From Lysobacter sp. BMK333-48F3 (GTDB lineage Bacteria > Pseudomonadota > Gammaproteobacteria > Xanthomonadales > Xanthomonadaceae): a stretch of DNA of 64,000 bases. The position numbers were made by a program, and so were the translations under genes. Numbering within the stretch: position 1 is the first letter of the stretch; the number at the start of each line of letters is the position of its first letter. This document shows, one piece after another, positions 45,478 to 53,507 of this stretch. A model generated the notes under the pieces. That model saw nothing but the letters and a program-made list of their open reading frames with translations. It was not told the DNA's origin and ran no database searches. The stretch spans positions 4,528,983 to 4,592,982 of the forward strand of contig NZ_JAIHOO010000001.1 in assembly GCF_019733395.1 (NCBI RefSeq). Reading direction: 5' to 3'.

Positions 45478-45747
45478 ATGAAACTGATCGTCGAAGGAAT
45501 GAGCTGCGGCCACTGCATCGTCGCCATCACCTCCGCCATCCGCCTGCTGGACGCCGCGGCCGAGGTCGAAGTCGATCTGGCCGCGGCCACGGTGTCGATC
45601 GCCAATACCGATCTCAGCCCAGCCGCCGCCAGCGATGCGCTCGGCGAAGCCGGCTATGAAGTCGTCGCGGTGCTCGATGCCGCGATCGGCAACTCGAGCG
45701 CAAAGCCGCAAAGCGCAAACGCCTGCTGCGGCGGTTGCCGCGGCTGA
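45478..45747 (+). CDS. HMA-domain metal-binding protein (CopZ-like)
   Basis: 89 aa. The ferredoxin-like HMA fold starts MKLIVEGMSCGHCIVAI, with the metal-binding pair in GMSCGHC (Cys10 and Cys13). Residues 1-68 complete the beta-alpha-beta fold. A Cys-rich end, ACCGGC, adds three thiols not found in ordinary CopZ. It likely carries Cu(I) or similar soft metal. No P-type ATPase is adjacent. Confidence 0.85.
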   Translation: MKLIVEGMSCGHCIVAITSAIRLLDAAAEVEVDLAAATVSIANTDLSPAAASDALGEAGYEVVAVLDAAIGNSSAKPQSANACCGGCRG

Positions 45748-46327
45748 GCTGGCGTCGGTTTGGGTGCCGGAGCGGTAAGCGCTGAAAGCGAACCGCTAGC
45801 GACATCGGGAAATCCGACGGCGCACCGGACTCAGCTGAGCGATGCGATCAACAGGAACCATCGCATGCGGACGATCCGCATCTCGCCCAATGGTCGGCGG
45901 CGTTTTGCGACGACGCCGACGCCATCCTGGAAATCACACCGCGCTTCGGCCGGCCGCAGCTCGCGTCGCCAGGCCGCCACTTGACGTCCGCTCCACCCAG
46001 CGGCCAATCTTGAAACTGTCGAACAATACGGGCGCCCGCCACCGGCGCCCTTGCCTGGCCTGACCGCCGGGCCCAGGCGCGATAACACGCCCCATTCGCC
46101 GCTGCGCAGGATGCGCGACGAGGCCGCCGCACAGAGCAGACAAGGACCGTCCATGCCCCATCGCCACGACGCTCGCACCACCACACCGCCGCCTTCACGC
46201 GCGACGCGACGACGTCCGTCGTGCGCCGCGCCGACAACCCGTCTGCGCACGGATAAAGCGCGGCATAGGCCGGCCACTAAGCACATTCAGCGACTACCCA
46301 GAGCGACGGCTTCCTAGGACGATAGGC
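45748..46327. other. Intergenic region, 580 nt, left flank of the immunity array
   Basis: Several short open frames, none with coherent protein features or ribosome sites. It marks the boundary between ordinary chromosome and the accessory toxin-immunity locus. No transposase remnant or tRNA is visible. Confidence 0.4.
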
Positions 46328-47647
46328 ATGAACTCCCCCGCTTCCCTGAAACCAGCCATGGCCATCAGCCCTGAACTGCAAGCCAAGATCGATGCGCTCG
46401 ACAATGAGAAGCTCAGGGACAGAATTCTGAGTGTGCTTACCGGCCCCGGGAAACGGACGGCCAGCGACGAGGATATCTATGAAAACATGGTGTCCAATCA
46501 CAAGGAATTTCAGGAACAACAGGCCCGGACACGCAAGTGGCGCGACGACGAGGTAGTCGCCTTCGCCCAGTACCTGAGCGTGGTAAGCCCGGAAGACTAC
46601 GCCGACTTCCTGCACCAGCAGAGAGAGTTCAACCACATCGACGCGGAACTGGGCTGGGATGTCCGTCGGTGGATATCGGTATGGGCGCCGAAGCTGGACT
46701 ATTTCCTGGACGCCGGCGAGCTGTTCGGCGACTTCCGCACCTACATCGAGGCCACCTTTTGCGAGTCCGCGCTCGAAAGTCAGGCTACGGACCTGTCCAT
46801 CAGCCCGGAGCTACAGGCCAGGATCGACGCACTGGAGGAAAAACCGCTCAGGGACAGATTGCGCTGGGTGCTCGCGGCACCCGCGCACCGGCGCGCCGAC
46901 GATGAGGCGACCTTCCAGATCGTGCTGTCCGCCGACGCCTTGGCCAAACAGCAACTGGCCGGGGTAGAGAGCTGGAGCGAGGACGAGCTGGCGGAGTTCA
47001 CTCGCTTCTTCCGCGAAACTTGGCCGGAAGACCATGCCGAACTGCTGCGGCAGCAGGATCCCAGCCTGATCGGACCCGAACTCGCCTCGAGTCTTCAATG
47101 GCTGCTGGCATGTTGGGCGCCGGTTTCGACCATGGTCGAGATCAAGGGGCTGTTCCGCCAGTACCGCAATCACCTCAAGACCGCCGCTCCGGTCGCGGAC
47201 GAGACCGACCGGAGTCTTTGGGAACGAACCACGCCCGTCGATCCGGAACTGCAAGCCAAGATCGACGCCATCGAGAACGCCGAGGTCAAAGCCAGAGTCC
47301 TGCGCCTGCTTTCATGCCCCTGGCGGGGCCACACTCTCGATAGCGCGATCTACTCCCTGGTGACCTCCGAACACGAGGACGCCGAAATCGAGCGGTCCTA
47401 CCTCGAGGAATGGGGCGACAAGGAGCAATGGCGCATCGACGGAGAAGTATCTTTCGCCGAATACTTCCGCAAACACCGGCCGCAAGACTATGCCGAGTTC
47501 CAGCGCCAGGCGAAGGAATCCAGCGAGATCGCCCCACAACTGCGCTGGGACGTGTCTCGCCTGCTGAGGGAATGGATCATGGATCTGAGCTCCTCCGACC
47601 ACAAGATGCTGATCGGCAGGCTTCGCGATTACCTCAAGTCGCATTGA
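46328..47647 (+). CDS. Three-module immunity-like protein
   Basis: 439 aa built from three diverged copies of one module: residues 12-145, 157-290 and 303-439. Each opens with PELQAKIDAL-like sequence (ISPELQAKIDALD, ISPELQARIDALE, VDPELQAKIDAIE), followed by an acidic DEDIY-type helix, a Trp-Asp-Glu helix (KWRDDEVVAFAQYL) and a PEDYADFLHQQ helix, then a Trp-rich end (WDVRRWISVWAP). The same module is encoded singly at 47780 and 48349. No signal peptide; cytosolic. No family recognised. Position upstream of a nuclease-like toxin suggests immunity function. Confidence 0.7.
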   Translation: MNSPASLKPAMAISPELQAKIDALDNEKLRDRILSVLTGPGKRTASDEDIYENMVSNHKEFQEQQARTRKWRDDEVVAFAQYLSVVSPEDYADFLHQQREFNHIDAELGWDVRRWISVWAPKLDYFLDAGELFGDFRTYIEATFCESALESQATDLSISPELQARIDALEEKPLRDRLRWVLAAPAHRRADDEATFQIVLSADALAKQQLAGVESWSEDELAEFTRFFRETWPEDHAELLRQQDPSLIGPELASSLQWLLACWAPVSTMVEIKGLFRQYRNHLKTAAPVADETDRSLWERTTPVDPELQAKIDAIENAEVKARVLRLLSCPWRGHTLDSAIYSLVTSEHEDAEIERSYLEEWGDKEQWRIDGEVSFAEYFRKHRPQDYAEFQRQAKESSEIAPQLRWDVSRLLREWIMDLSSSDHKMLIGRLRDYLKSH

Positions 47648-47689
47648 TCCGATCGAGGTGGGCGAAATGGATGCACACCCCTGCTGGGC

Positions 47690-47709
47690 GTTCTTTTATA
47701 AACAAGAAC
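47690..47709 (+). other. Small inverted repeat in AT-rich spacer
   Basis: GTTCTT (47690-47695) and AAGAAC (47704-47709) around TTATAAAC. It lies 43 nt past the three-module gene. A TTGACA box follows at 47742-47747, so a local promoter for the 47780 gene is possible, though the -10 is weak. Confidence 0.35.
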
Positions 47710-47779
47710 ACGACCAAATCAGTAATTCAATCCAAAAACATTTGACACATTAACCGTCAACCCTTAAAGGATCCGTGTC

Positions 47780-48184
47780 GTGCCCATCACTTCTGAAGTA
47801 CTAGCGAAAATTGATGCATTAGAAGATGAAGGGCTCAAAGCAAAAGTTATCCAAGCCCTTACAGGCCCCGGCATTAGGCGAGCGAGCGACGAGGACATCT
47901 ACGAGTTGATCGTCACCGACTCCGTATTGGCAAAGCAGGAACAGGCCCGACTGAAACAATGGAAAGACGACGAAGTACTCGCCTTCATACAGTACTTTAA
48001 AGAAAAAAAGCCGGAAGATTATGCCGAACTCCTACGACAGGAAAAGGAACTCAATGAGATTGACACAGCGCTTACCTGGGACGTTCGCCGTTTGATCTGG
48101 GATTGGATGCCCGATCTCAGCTCCGCTGACTGCAGCGGACTTTTCAGGAAGCTTCGTCATCACGCCAAGTCGTTTTTTGACTGA
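47780..48184 (+). CDS. Single-module immunity-like protein, copy 4
   Basis: 134 aa, GTG start at 47780 with AAGG nine nt upstream. It is one module: PITSEVLAKIDALED, ALTGPGIRRASDEDIYELIV, QWKDDEVLAFIQYF, KKPEDYAELLRQEKELNEID, then LTWDVRRLIWDWMPDLSS. It is closer to copy 5 at 48349 (same length) than to the fused modules. Codon use is AT-rich for this genome (TTA, AAA, ATA, AGG). Cytosolic. Confidence 0.75.
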   Translation: MPITSEVLAKIDALEDEGLKAKVIQALTGPGIRRASDEDIYELIVTDSVLAKQEQARLKQWKDDEVLAFIQYFKEKKPEDYAELLRQEKELNEIDTALTWDVRRLIWDWMPDLSSADCSGLFRKLRHHAKSFFD

Positions 48185-48197
48185 CCAAGGAAGACCA

Positions 48198-48365
48198 ATG
48201 TCCGCGAACGCAGTGCTCGCCTTGGAAAGCTCTCCACCTGATGGGGTAATGGATGCCAGGACTGAGATTTTCGGATTGCGACGAGCTCTTCGAATTTCGC
48301 AACCATACCCAATCGACTCGATCTCACAAAATCCCAAGGAACTGGACGATGCCTATCAGCGCTGA
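48198..48365 (+). pseudogene. Possible 5' stub of a lost toxin gene
   Basis: 55-codon open frame (MSANAVLALESS...) beginning 13 nt after the copy 4 stop, exactly where the real toxin begins after copy 5 (14 nt). The junctions align: TGACCAAGGAAGACCAATG here, TGATCACGGAAGATCAAATG there, followed by TCCnCGAA in both. Beyond that the sequences differ. It overlaps the copy 5 start. I read it as a remnant of an earlier toxin start; it may not be translated. Confidence 0.35.
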
Positions 48366-48753
48366 ACTACAAGCCAAGATTGACGCACTGGAAGACGAGG
48401 ACTTCAAAGCCAGAATTCTTCACTTGCTTACAAGCCCTGCCAAGAAAGACGTAAGCGATGAAGAAATATTTGCGAGCTCCGTAGCCAGCTACATGAGGGC
48501 CAAGGAGCAGCAGGACAGACTACGAAATTGGAGCGATGAAGAGGTCGTTGCCTTCGCTCGGTATTTCAATGAGAAAAAACCGGATAGCTACGTTGAATTC
48601 TTGCGACAAGAAAGGGAATTCAATGAAATTGAATCAAAGCTCGCCTGGAGCTTCCACATCCTGGCGAAACAGTGGATGCCCGACCTGGATGAGTCGGACA
48701 CCACCGGCTTGTTCAGGAAATTTCGCCGTTATGTCAGGTCGCTTTCTAACTGA
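48349..48753 (+). CDS. Single-module immunity-like protein, copy 5
   Basis: 134 aa, ATG with AAGGA 10 nt upstream. Module: PISAELQAKIDALED, ILHLLTSPAKKDVSDEEIF, NWSDEEVVAFARYF, KKPDSYVEFLRQEREFNEIE, then LAWSFHILAKQWMPDLDESD. It ends 14 nt before the toxin ATG, so it is the best candidate for the cognate immunity protein. AT-rich codon use like copy 4. Confidence 0.75.
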   Translation: MPISAELQAKIDALEDEDFKARILHLLTSPAKKDVSDEEIFASSVASYMRAKEQQDRLRNWSDEEVVAFARYFNEKKPDSYVEFLRQEREFNEIESKLAWSFHILAKQWMPDLDESDTTGLFRKFRRYVRSLSN

Positions 48754-48767
48754 TCACGGAAGATCAA

Positions 48768-51194
48768 ATGTCCACGAAATATTTTCTAGCTGACACGAAC
48801 AGCTTGGTTTATGCCTATCGTGCGGGCGGCGAGCAGTTACTTGATTTATACATGGAGGTTGCAAAGTCCATGGGATACGAGTTCGTCATATCCAGAACGA
48901 TTGAAAGGGAGATTGCCAAAGGCCCTCTCGAAGAAGAGCTCGGCGACTACCTTAAGAGCCGAAGAATTGAAGCCATTAGCGCCCCCGAGACGATGCTGGA
49001 ACTGGAGTCTGCCGTTGATGAAATAGAGCTGGAAAAGCTTTCGAAGAACGCAGGCGAGCGCTCTCTGGTCGAAATCGCCACTCGCGAGCAAGCGGAAGGA
49101 CGCAACGTCGTCATCTGGTCTGATGACGGCTATTTCACATCACCGCAGATACGGCGCCAGTTGCAACGCAATTTACCTGGCCTGCAACTCACGACCACCG
49201 CTGAGACGCTCGATTGGTCGTGTGTGCATGGCTTGACCACCGAGCCCCAGTACCAACAGCACTTGGCGGGCTACCGCAGCCAGAAAGTCTTTCGAGACAG
49301 CACCCGCCTCAACTCGTTCGACCCCACCCTCTCCCCCGCCCCCGCCGATCTCCCCGAAGGCGAAGCCTCCTTGCGCGGCCCCAACGGCCAGCGCGGCTTC
49401 GCCTCCGCCCAATTGCTGATCGGCGAGGTTCCCAGAAACACCCTGATCCGCTCCGGCGGTCTGCTGGCCAGCGGGGTCGATGTGGCTGCCAGCACCCGCC
49501 GCGTCGCCGAATTGCTGGAGCAGGACAATCCCACGGCCGCGCGGTCCGAAGCCACCCATGCGGCTGCGCGCAATCTCGGCGGCTGGGTCGGCGGCAGCGC
49601 CGCGGCCTACGCGGTCGGCACCTCGGGCTATGTGCCCGCGGCCCTGGTCGTCGCCGACGCGATGCTGATGAGCAAGGCCTTCGACAAGGCCGTGGACCTG
49701 AAAGAAAACCACGACATCACCCATCAGACCGACCGGCAGGGTGTGGCGTGGGAATTCAATGGCCGCAACTGGGTGCGCGAGGGCTTGATCGACCGCAGCG
49801 CCGACGGCCGCGACAACCCGGTCGAAGGCACGCTGGGCGCGAACTACGACAAGGCGCGCGAGCTGGGAGCCCGAGCCAGCGTCACGGCGGTGGAACTGGC
49901 CCTGGGCAAGGTGCCGCGGCCGCAGGATCCGTTCGATATTCCGGCCGGCCCGCACGACCAAGGAGGCCTGGACAACCCGAACTGGCGCCGCGACCCGGCG
50001 ACGGAGCAGTGGCAGCGCCAGGTCAAGACCGGCGTCGCCGGCGCCAACGATCGCGGCGTTTACGAACAACAGGTCGCCGCTCCGGAACGGGCGATGGAGC
50101 TGAACCGCGAAGCGGTCGCGCGCATCCAACACAACATCGGCAACGGCCGCGAGGCCGTCGCCGCCGCCTACCTGGAGAACTACGCCGCGCAGCGCTCGAG
50201 CGACTTCGTCGCGGTGCCGGCGGCCGTGCAATCGGCGCGGCCGCGGCCCGAGGAGGCGCTGGGCTCGGACGGCCAGCTCTATCGGCGCAGTCCGGACGGG
50301 GAATGGGCCGGTGCCGGCCGGGTGGCGCAGGGCAATCTGGCGCTGGAACTGGAGCTGACCCGCTCGGCTCGCGAGCCCTCGCTGCAGCAGCTCGATGCGC
50401 GTATCGCCGCGCTCGACGCCAGGCCTGCGCCCAGAGAAGAACAGCGCCAGCAGAACCACCTGCTGCACCAGTACCGGGTTACCGCCGACAGGACCGAACT
50501 CAGTCCCGAATGGCAGCAGGCCATCGGCCTGGCGGTGCAACGCACCCGCGACGCGCACGGCATCGACGGGCCCGGCGCGCTGCAACTGCAACGCAGCAAT
50601 GGAGCCTATGGCGCCGACAGTTCCATCGCCCACTACCAGCGCGACGCCCAGGGCGTGAACCGCCTGGTCGCCGTCACCAGCCGCGAAGACATCCTGCAAG
50701 CGCGCCAGGAAGTGCTGGCCGACGCCCGCCAGGCGGCGCCGGCGCCGCTGAAGGCGCCCGAGTCCGCAGAACGGCCGGCGCCGGCCGCGCCCGACCCGCA
50801 GTCCCAGCGTGTGCCGCCGCCCACCGAGCCCGAGCCGGCTTTCGGCCTGTCGCGCTTCTCGCGCGAGGACCAGGCGATGATTGCCAAGATCCGCGCCGCC
50901 GTTCCCGCCGGCCTGTCGGACGAACACGCGGCCGCGGCGATGCTGGCGGCCAAGCGCAACGGCATCCCCGATGCGGATCGCATCGGCCCGGTCGGCCTGG
51001 TCGACGACACCCTGTGGATCGGTCGCACCGTGCCCGGCTTCCACACCGCCGTGGACCTCGCCCAGCAGGCGCCGCAACTGCGCGACACCTTGCGCGATAC
51101 CCAGCAGTTCAACCAAGACCAAACCCAAAAGCAGTCGCAAGATCAGGAGCAGCAACGCCAGCAGGCGCAAGCGGCCGGGGCGATGAAGCTCTGA
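48768..51194 (+). CDS. Putative PIN-nuclease polymorphic toxin with effector-like C-terminus
   Basis: 808 aa, no signal peptide. Residues 1-150 look like a PIN RNase fold: Asp9 in FLADTNSLVYAY, Glu46/48 in RTIEREIAKG, Glu97 in NAGERSLVEIA, Asp119/120 in VVIWSDDGYF, the usual acidic quartet. From about residue 180 the protein resembles large Xanthomonadaceae delivery scaffolds (FDPTLSPAPADLPEG, GWVGGSAAAYAVGTSG, NPNWRRDPATEQWQRQ). The last ~120 residues (FSREDQAMIAKIRAAVP, DADRIGPVGLVDDTLWIG, then a Gln-rich tail) suggest a T4SS recognition domain, but lack a clear FAVQG motif. Base composition changes near residue 183. RBS GGAAGAT precedes the ATG. Confidence 0.7.
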   Translation: MSTKYFLADTNSLVYAYRAGGEQLLDLYMEVAKSMGYEFVISRTIEREIAKGPLEEELGDYLKSRRIEAISAPETMLELESAVDEIELEKLSKNAGERSLVEIATREQAEGRNVVIWSDDGYFTSPQIRRQLQRNLPGLQLTTTAETLDWSCVHGLTTEPQYQQHLAGYRSQKVFRDSTRLNSFDPTLSPAPADLPEGEASLRGPNGQRGFASAQLLIGEVPRNTLIRSGGLLASGVDVAASTRRVAELLEQDNPTAARSEATHAAARNLGGWVGGSAAAYAVGTSGYVPAALVVADAMLMSKAFDKAVDLKENHDITHQTDRQGVAWEFNGRNWVREGLIDRSADGRDNPVEGTLGANYDKARELGARASVTAVELALGKVPRPQDPFDIPAGPHDQGGLDNPNWRRDPATEQWQRQVKTGVAGANDRGVYEQQVAAPERAMELNREAVARIQHNIGNGREAVAAAYLENYAAQRSSDFVAVPAAVQSARPRPEEALGSDGQLYRRSPDGEWAGAGRVAQGNLALELELTRSAREPSLQQLDARIAALDARPAPREEQRQQNHLLHQYRVTADRTELSPEWQQAIGLAVQRTRDAHGIDGPGALQLQRSNGAYGADSSIAHYQRDAQGVNRLVAVTSREDILQARQEVLADARQAAPAPLKAPESAERPAPAAPDPQSQRVPPPTEPEPAFGLSRFSREDQAMIAKIRAAVPAGLSDEHAAAAMLAAKRNGIPDADRIGPVGLVDDTLWIGRTVPGFHTAVDLAQQAPQLRDTLRDTQQFNQDQTQKQSQDQEQQRQQAQAAGAMKL

Positions 51195-51323
51195 TGCAAT
51201 AAGCGACGATGCGCGCGCCTGGAAGCAGTCCAATGCGCGTCGCGATGGCTCTGACGGCCCACCCCAGACGCACGCGCGGAAGCGGCGAACGCGGGGCGGC
51301 CCCGAAGCGCAGAGGCCAGAAAC

Positions 51324-51347
51324 GAAAAGCCCGCTCGATGGCGGGCT
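51324..51347 (-). terminator. Terminator of tRNA-Leu
   Basis: Stem AGCCCGC/GCGGGCT; on the minus strand it ends CTTTTCG. It can also stop rightward transcripts from the toxin gene. Confidence 0.75.
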
Positions 51348-51403
51348 CTGGTGCTGCATATACAACCAAGGCGCCGCGGTCGTCGGTCTTGCTGCCTGGT
51401 TCG

Positions 51404-51490
51404 TGGTGCCCGGAGCCGGACTCGAACCGGCACGGCCGCGAAGCCGGCGGATTTTAAGTCCGCTGCGTCTACCGATTTCGCCATCCGGGC
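51404..51490 (-). tRNA. tRNA-Leu (anticodon TAA)
   Basis: 87 nt with CCA. Class II tRNA with a long variable arm (GGCTTCGCGGCC region). Acceptor GCCCGGA/TCCGGGC, anticodon loop CTTAAAA, T-arm GTTCGAGTC. It reads UUA, rare in this genome but used in the accessory immunity genes. Confidence 0.97.
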
Positions 51491-51572
51491 AGGATGCGGT
51501 GACCGGCGTAGCTTACCGCATCCGGACCTGGGGCCGGGCCGCGGGTCGCCAGGCGCCGCGCGACGGCGGCGT

Positions 51573-51926
51573 TCACCATTCGCGCGGGGCGATCAGTTCC
51601 TCGATGTCGGCCTCGAAGCCGTAGGCGGCGGCGATGCGGGCGAAGTCGGCTCCGATGCTTTCGCGGGCGACGGTCTCGATCTCGCTGCCGGCGGCGTCGA
51701 ACGCTTCTCCCAGTGCGTTGAAGCGCTCGGTCGCGGCGTGGGTCAGCGCGTACAGCGCGGCCAGATCGGCGGGGCGATCGCGTTCGATGCTCAGGCACAG
51801 CTCGACCAGGATCGCCTGCCCGCGTTCGACCAGCTGCGGCGGAAAATAATCGTCCTGCAGCATCTCGCCGAGGAAGACGTGGCCGGCGAGAGCGGGGTTG
51901 GCGAGAGCAGGATTGGCGGTGGGCAT
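51573..51926 (-). CDS. DUF5713 family protein
   Basis: 117 aa, helical, acidic, cytosolic. Signatures: HVFLGEMLQDDYFPPQLVERG, LYALTHAATERFNAL, SEIETVARESIGADF, YGFEADIEELIAPREW. These match the small uncharacterised DUF5713 family, found in diverse bacteria. AAGGA lies upstream of the ATG. Sits between tRNA-Leu and the tRNA-Gly/Cys group. Confidence 0.8.
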   Translation of the reverse strand: MPTANPALANPALAGHVFLGEMLQDDYFPPQLVERGQAILVELCLSIERDRPADLAALYALTHAATERFNALGEAFDAAGSEIETVARESIGADFARIAAAYGFEADIEELIAPREW

Positions 51927-52335
51927 GCGACGGTCCTTGTGTGCGTTCGTGGGCGAATGCGGCGAACACGCGGACGATAGTCGATTCGCGTCGCCGCGAT
52001 TGCGACCCGCTTACGGTCCGCCGGATTCGTTGAGCCAATGGCAGGCAGCGCACACGATGGCCGCGCACGAGCGCGACGCCGCAGCTTCGCGCACCGTGCC
52101 GCAGGCCTATGCGGCAACCGCATGCGCCAGCCGATCCTGCGAACCTGACCGCAGCGAAAACCGCAGTCGCCAAGCGAAGCTTCGGCTGCTCCGCCGAGGG
52201 GACGATGCGATGCGGAAACCAGGCGCGGAGGCCGGCCCCTGACGAATCGGATTGCTGCAAAAACCATAGCCGCCAAAACGACGAAGCCCCGCATCGCGGG
52301 GCTTGGGCGTTCGCTGCCGGAGGCGGCGAAGAATA
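51927..52335. other. Intergenic region, 409 nt
   Basis: Upstream of DUF5713. Only the tRNA-Gly terminator at 52284-52304 is recognised in it; otherwise nothing convincing. Confidence 0.4.
52284..52304 (-). terminator. Terminator of the distal tRNA-Gly
   Basis: Perfect 9-bp stem AAGCCCCGC/GCGGGGCTT with loop ATC; minus-strand tail CGTCGTTTTGG. Confidence 0.8.
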
Positions 52336-52411
<76 letters not shown>

Positions 52412-52480
52412 TGAAACTTTGTTTTACCGTTTTTCGTTACTGCGGCGGACCGACCCTTGGTCTGATCGATGCGCCCGATT

Positions 52481-52554
52481 TGGAGGCCGAGGTCGGAATT
52501 GAACCGGCGTACGCGGATTTGCAGTCCGCTGCATAACCACTCTGCCACCCGGCC
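52481..52554 (-). tRNA. tRNA-Cys (anticodon GCA)
   Basis: 74 nt with CCA: acceptor GGCCGGG, D-arm TGGCAGAGTGGTTATGCA, anticodon loop CTGCAAA, T-arm CGGTTCAATTCCG. Placed between two identical tRNA-Gly genes. Confidence 0.97.
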
Positions 52555-52626
52555 GGTGACTCGCCACAGCATACTGCCTGCGGTCGCGTCGGCTTGCAAT
52601 CTCTGCCCGCCTTCGCTGAAAAAACA

Positions 52627-52645
52627 AGACCCCGCGAAGGGGTCT
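52627..52645 (-). terminator. Hairpin between tRNA-Gly copy 1 and tRNA-Cys
   Basis: Stem AGACCCC/GGGGTCT, loop GCGAA; minus-strand tail TGTTTTTTC. Suggests that tRNA-Gly copy 1 ends here and tRNA-Cys has its own transcript or is read through. Confidence 0.7.
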
Positions 52646-52685
52646 GGTTTCTAAACCGATTCCGTTGCCGAAACCGCTTTGAATC

Positions 52686-52761
<76 letters not shown>

Positions 52762-52931
52762 TGAGGAAGCGATATTTTAGGCATGGAAGCGAAAGTGTCA
52801 ACACCTTTCTTCACGCCCCGGGACCGCGCCGGACCCGTTCCGGAACCGGTCAAACCGGTTTGGCCGGTTAGACCGCCCCGCGCCGCGATTCCGTGTCCGG
52901 ATCCGTTGCGCGTCGACCGTTTCGTTGCCGA

Positions 52932-53507
52932 TCAGGTCGAAGGCTTGTTCTCGTCGGCGAGCATTATAGGCCATGCCGCGCGCAAATACGCCAGCCCCGA
53001 CCACAAAGTGAGCAACGCCGCCGCGGCGAGCAACCATTCGCCGATCGGAAAGATCGGCAGGCCGAAAAACGGTTCCTGATACAACAGGCAGACCAGCGCG
53101 ACCATCTGCACGATGGTCTTGATCTTGCCGATCGCGGCCACTTTGACCGCGGCGCGCTGGCCCAGTTCGGCCATCCATTCGCGCAGCGCCGACACGGCGA
53201 TTTCGCGGCCGACGATGACCGCGGCCCACAGCGTCATCCACACCGTCGGATGCTTCTGCACGATCAGTAGCAGCGCCACCGCCACCATCAGCTTGTCGGC
53301 GACCGGATCGAGGAAGGCGCCGAAGGCCGAGTACTGGTTGTAGCGGCGCGCGATCCAACCGTCGAGCCAGTCGGTGATCGAGGCGAAGGCGAAGATCGAC
53401 GCGGCGGCGAGGTTGACCCACGGGTAGTCGAGGAAGAACACCACCACCAGCACCGGGATCAGGACGATCCGCGCCAGGGTCAGCATGGTGGGTATGGTCA
53501 ACTTCAT
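52932..53507 (-). CDS. pgsA: Phosphatidylglycerophosphate synthase
   Basis: 191 aa inner-membrane enzyme converting CDP-diacylglycerol and glycerol-3-P to phosphatidylglycerol-P, first step to PG and cardiolipin. The CDP-alcohol phosphotransferase motif DGx2ARx8Gx3Dx3D is intact in WLDGWIARRYNQYSAFGAF followed by LDPVADK. Four hydrophobic helices. Its ATG overlaps the uvrC TGA by 4 nt, so the pair is one unit. Confidence 0.96.
   Translation of the reverse strand: MKLTIPTMLTLARIVLIPVLVVVFFLDYPWVNLAAASIFAFASITDWLDGWIARRYNQYSAFGAFLDPVADKLMVAVALLLIVQKHPTVWMTLWAAVIVGREIAVSALREWMAELGQRAAVKVAAIGKIKTIVQMVALVCLLYQEPFFGLPIFPIGEWLLAAAALLTLWSGLAYLRAAWPIMLADENKPST

Noticed and set aside
45831..46286. Several overlapping short frames left of the immunity array
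   Set aside because: No ribosome sites, no hydrophobic or helical pattern, and conflicting frames on both strands.
46328..51194. The locus considered as a prophage or integrated plasmid fragment
   Set aside because: No integrase, att repeats, phage structural or plasmid genes; the nearby tRNA-Leu is not split or partly duplicated.
51927..52335. Possible gene upstream of DUF5713
   Set aside because: Frames here are short and run through tRNA and terminator sequence.
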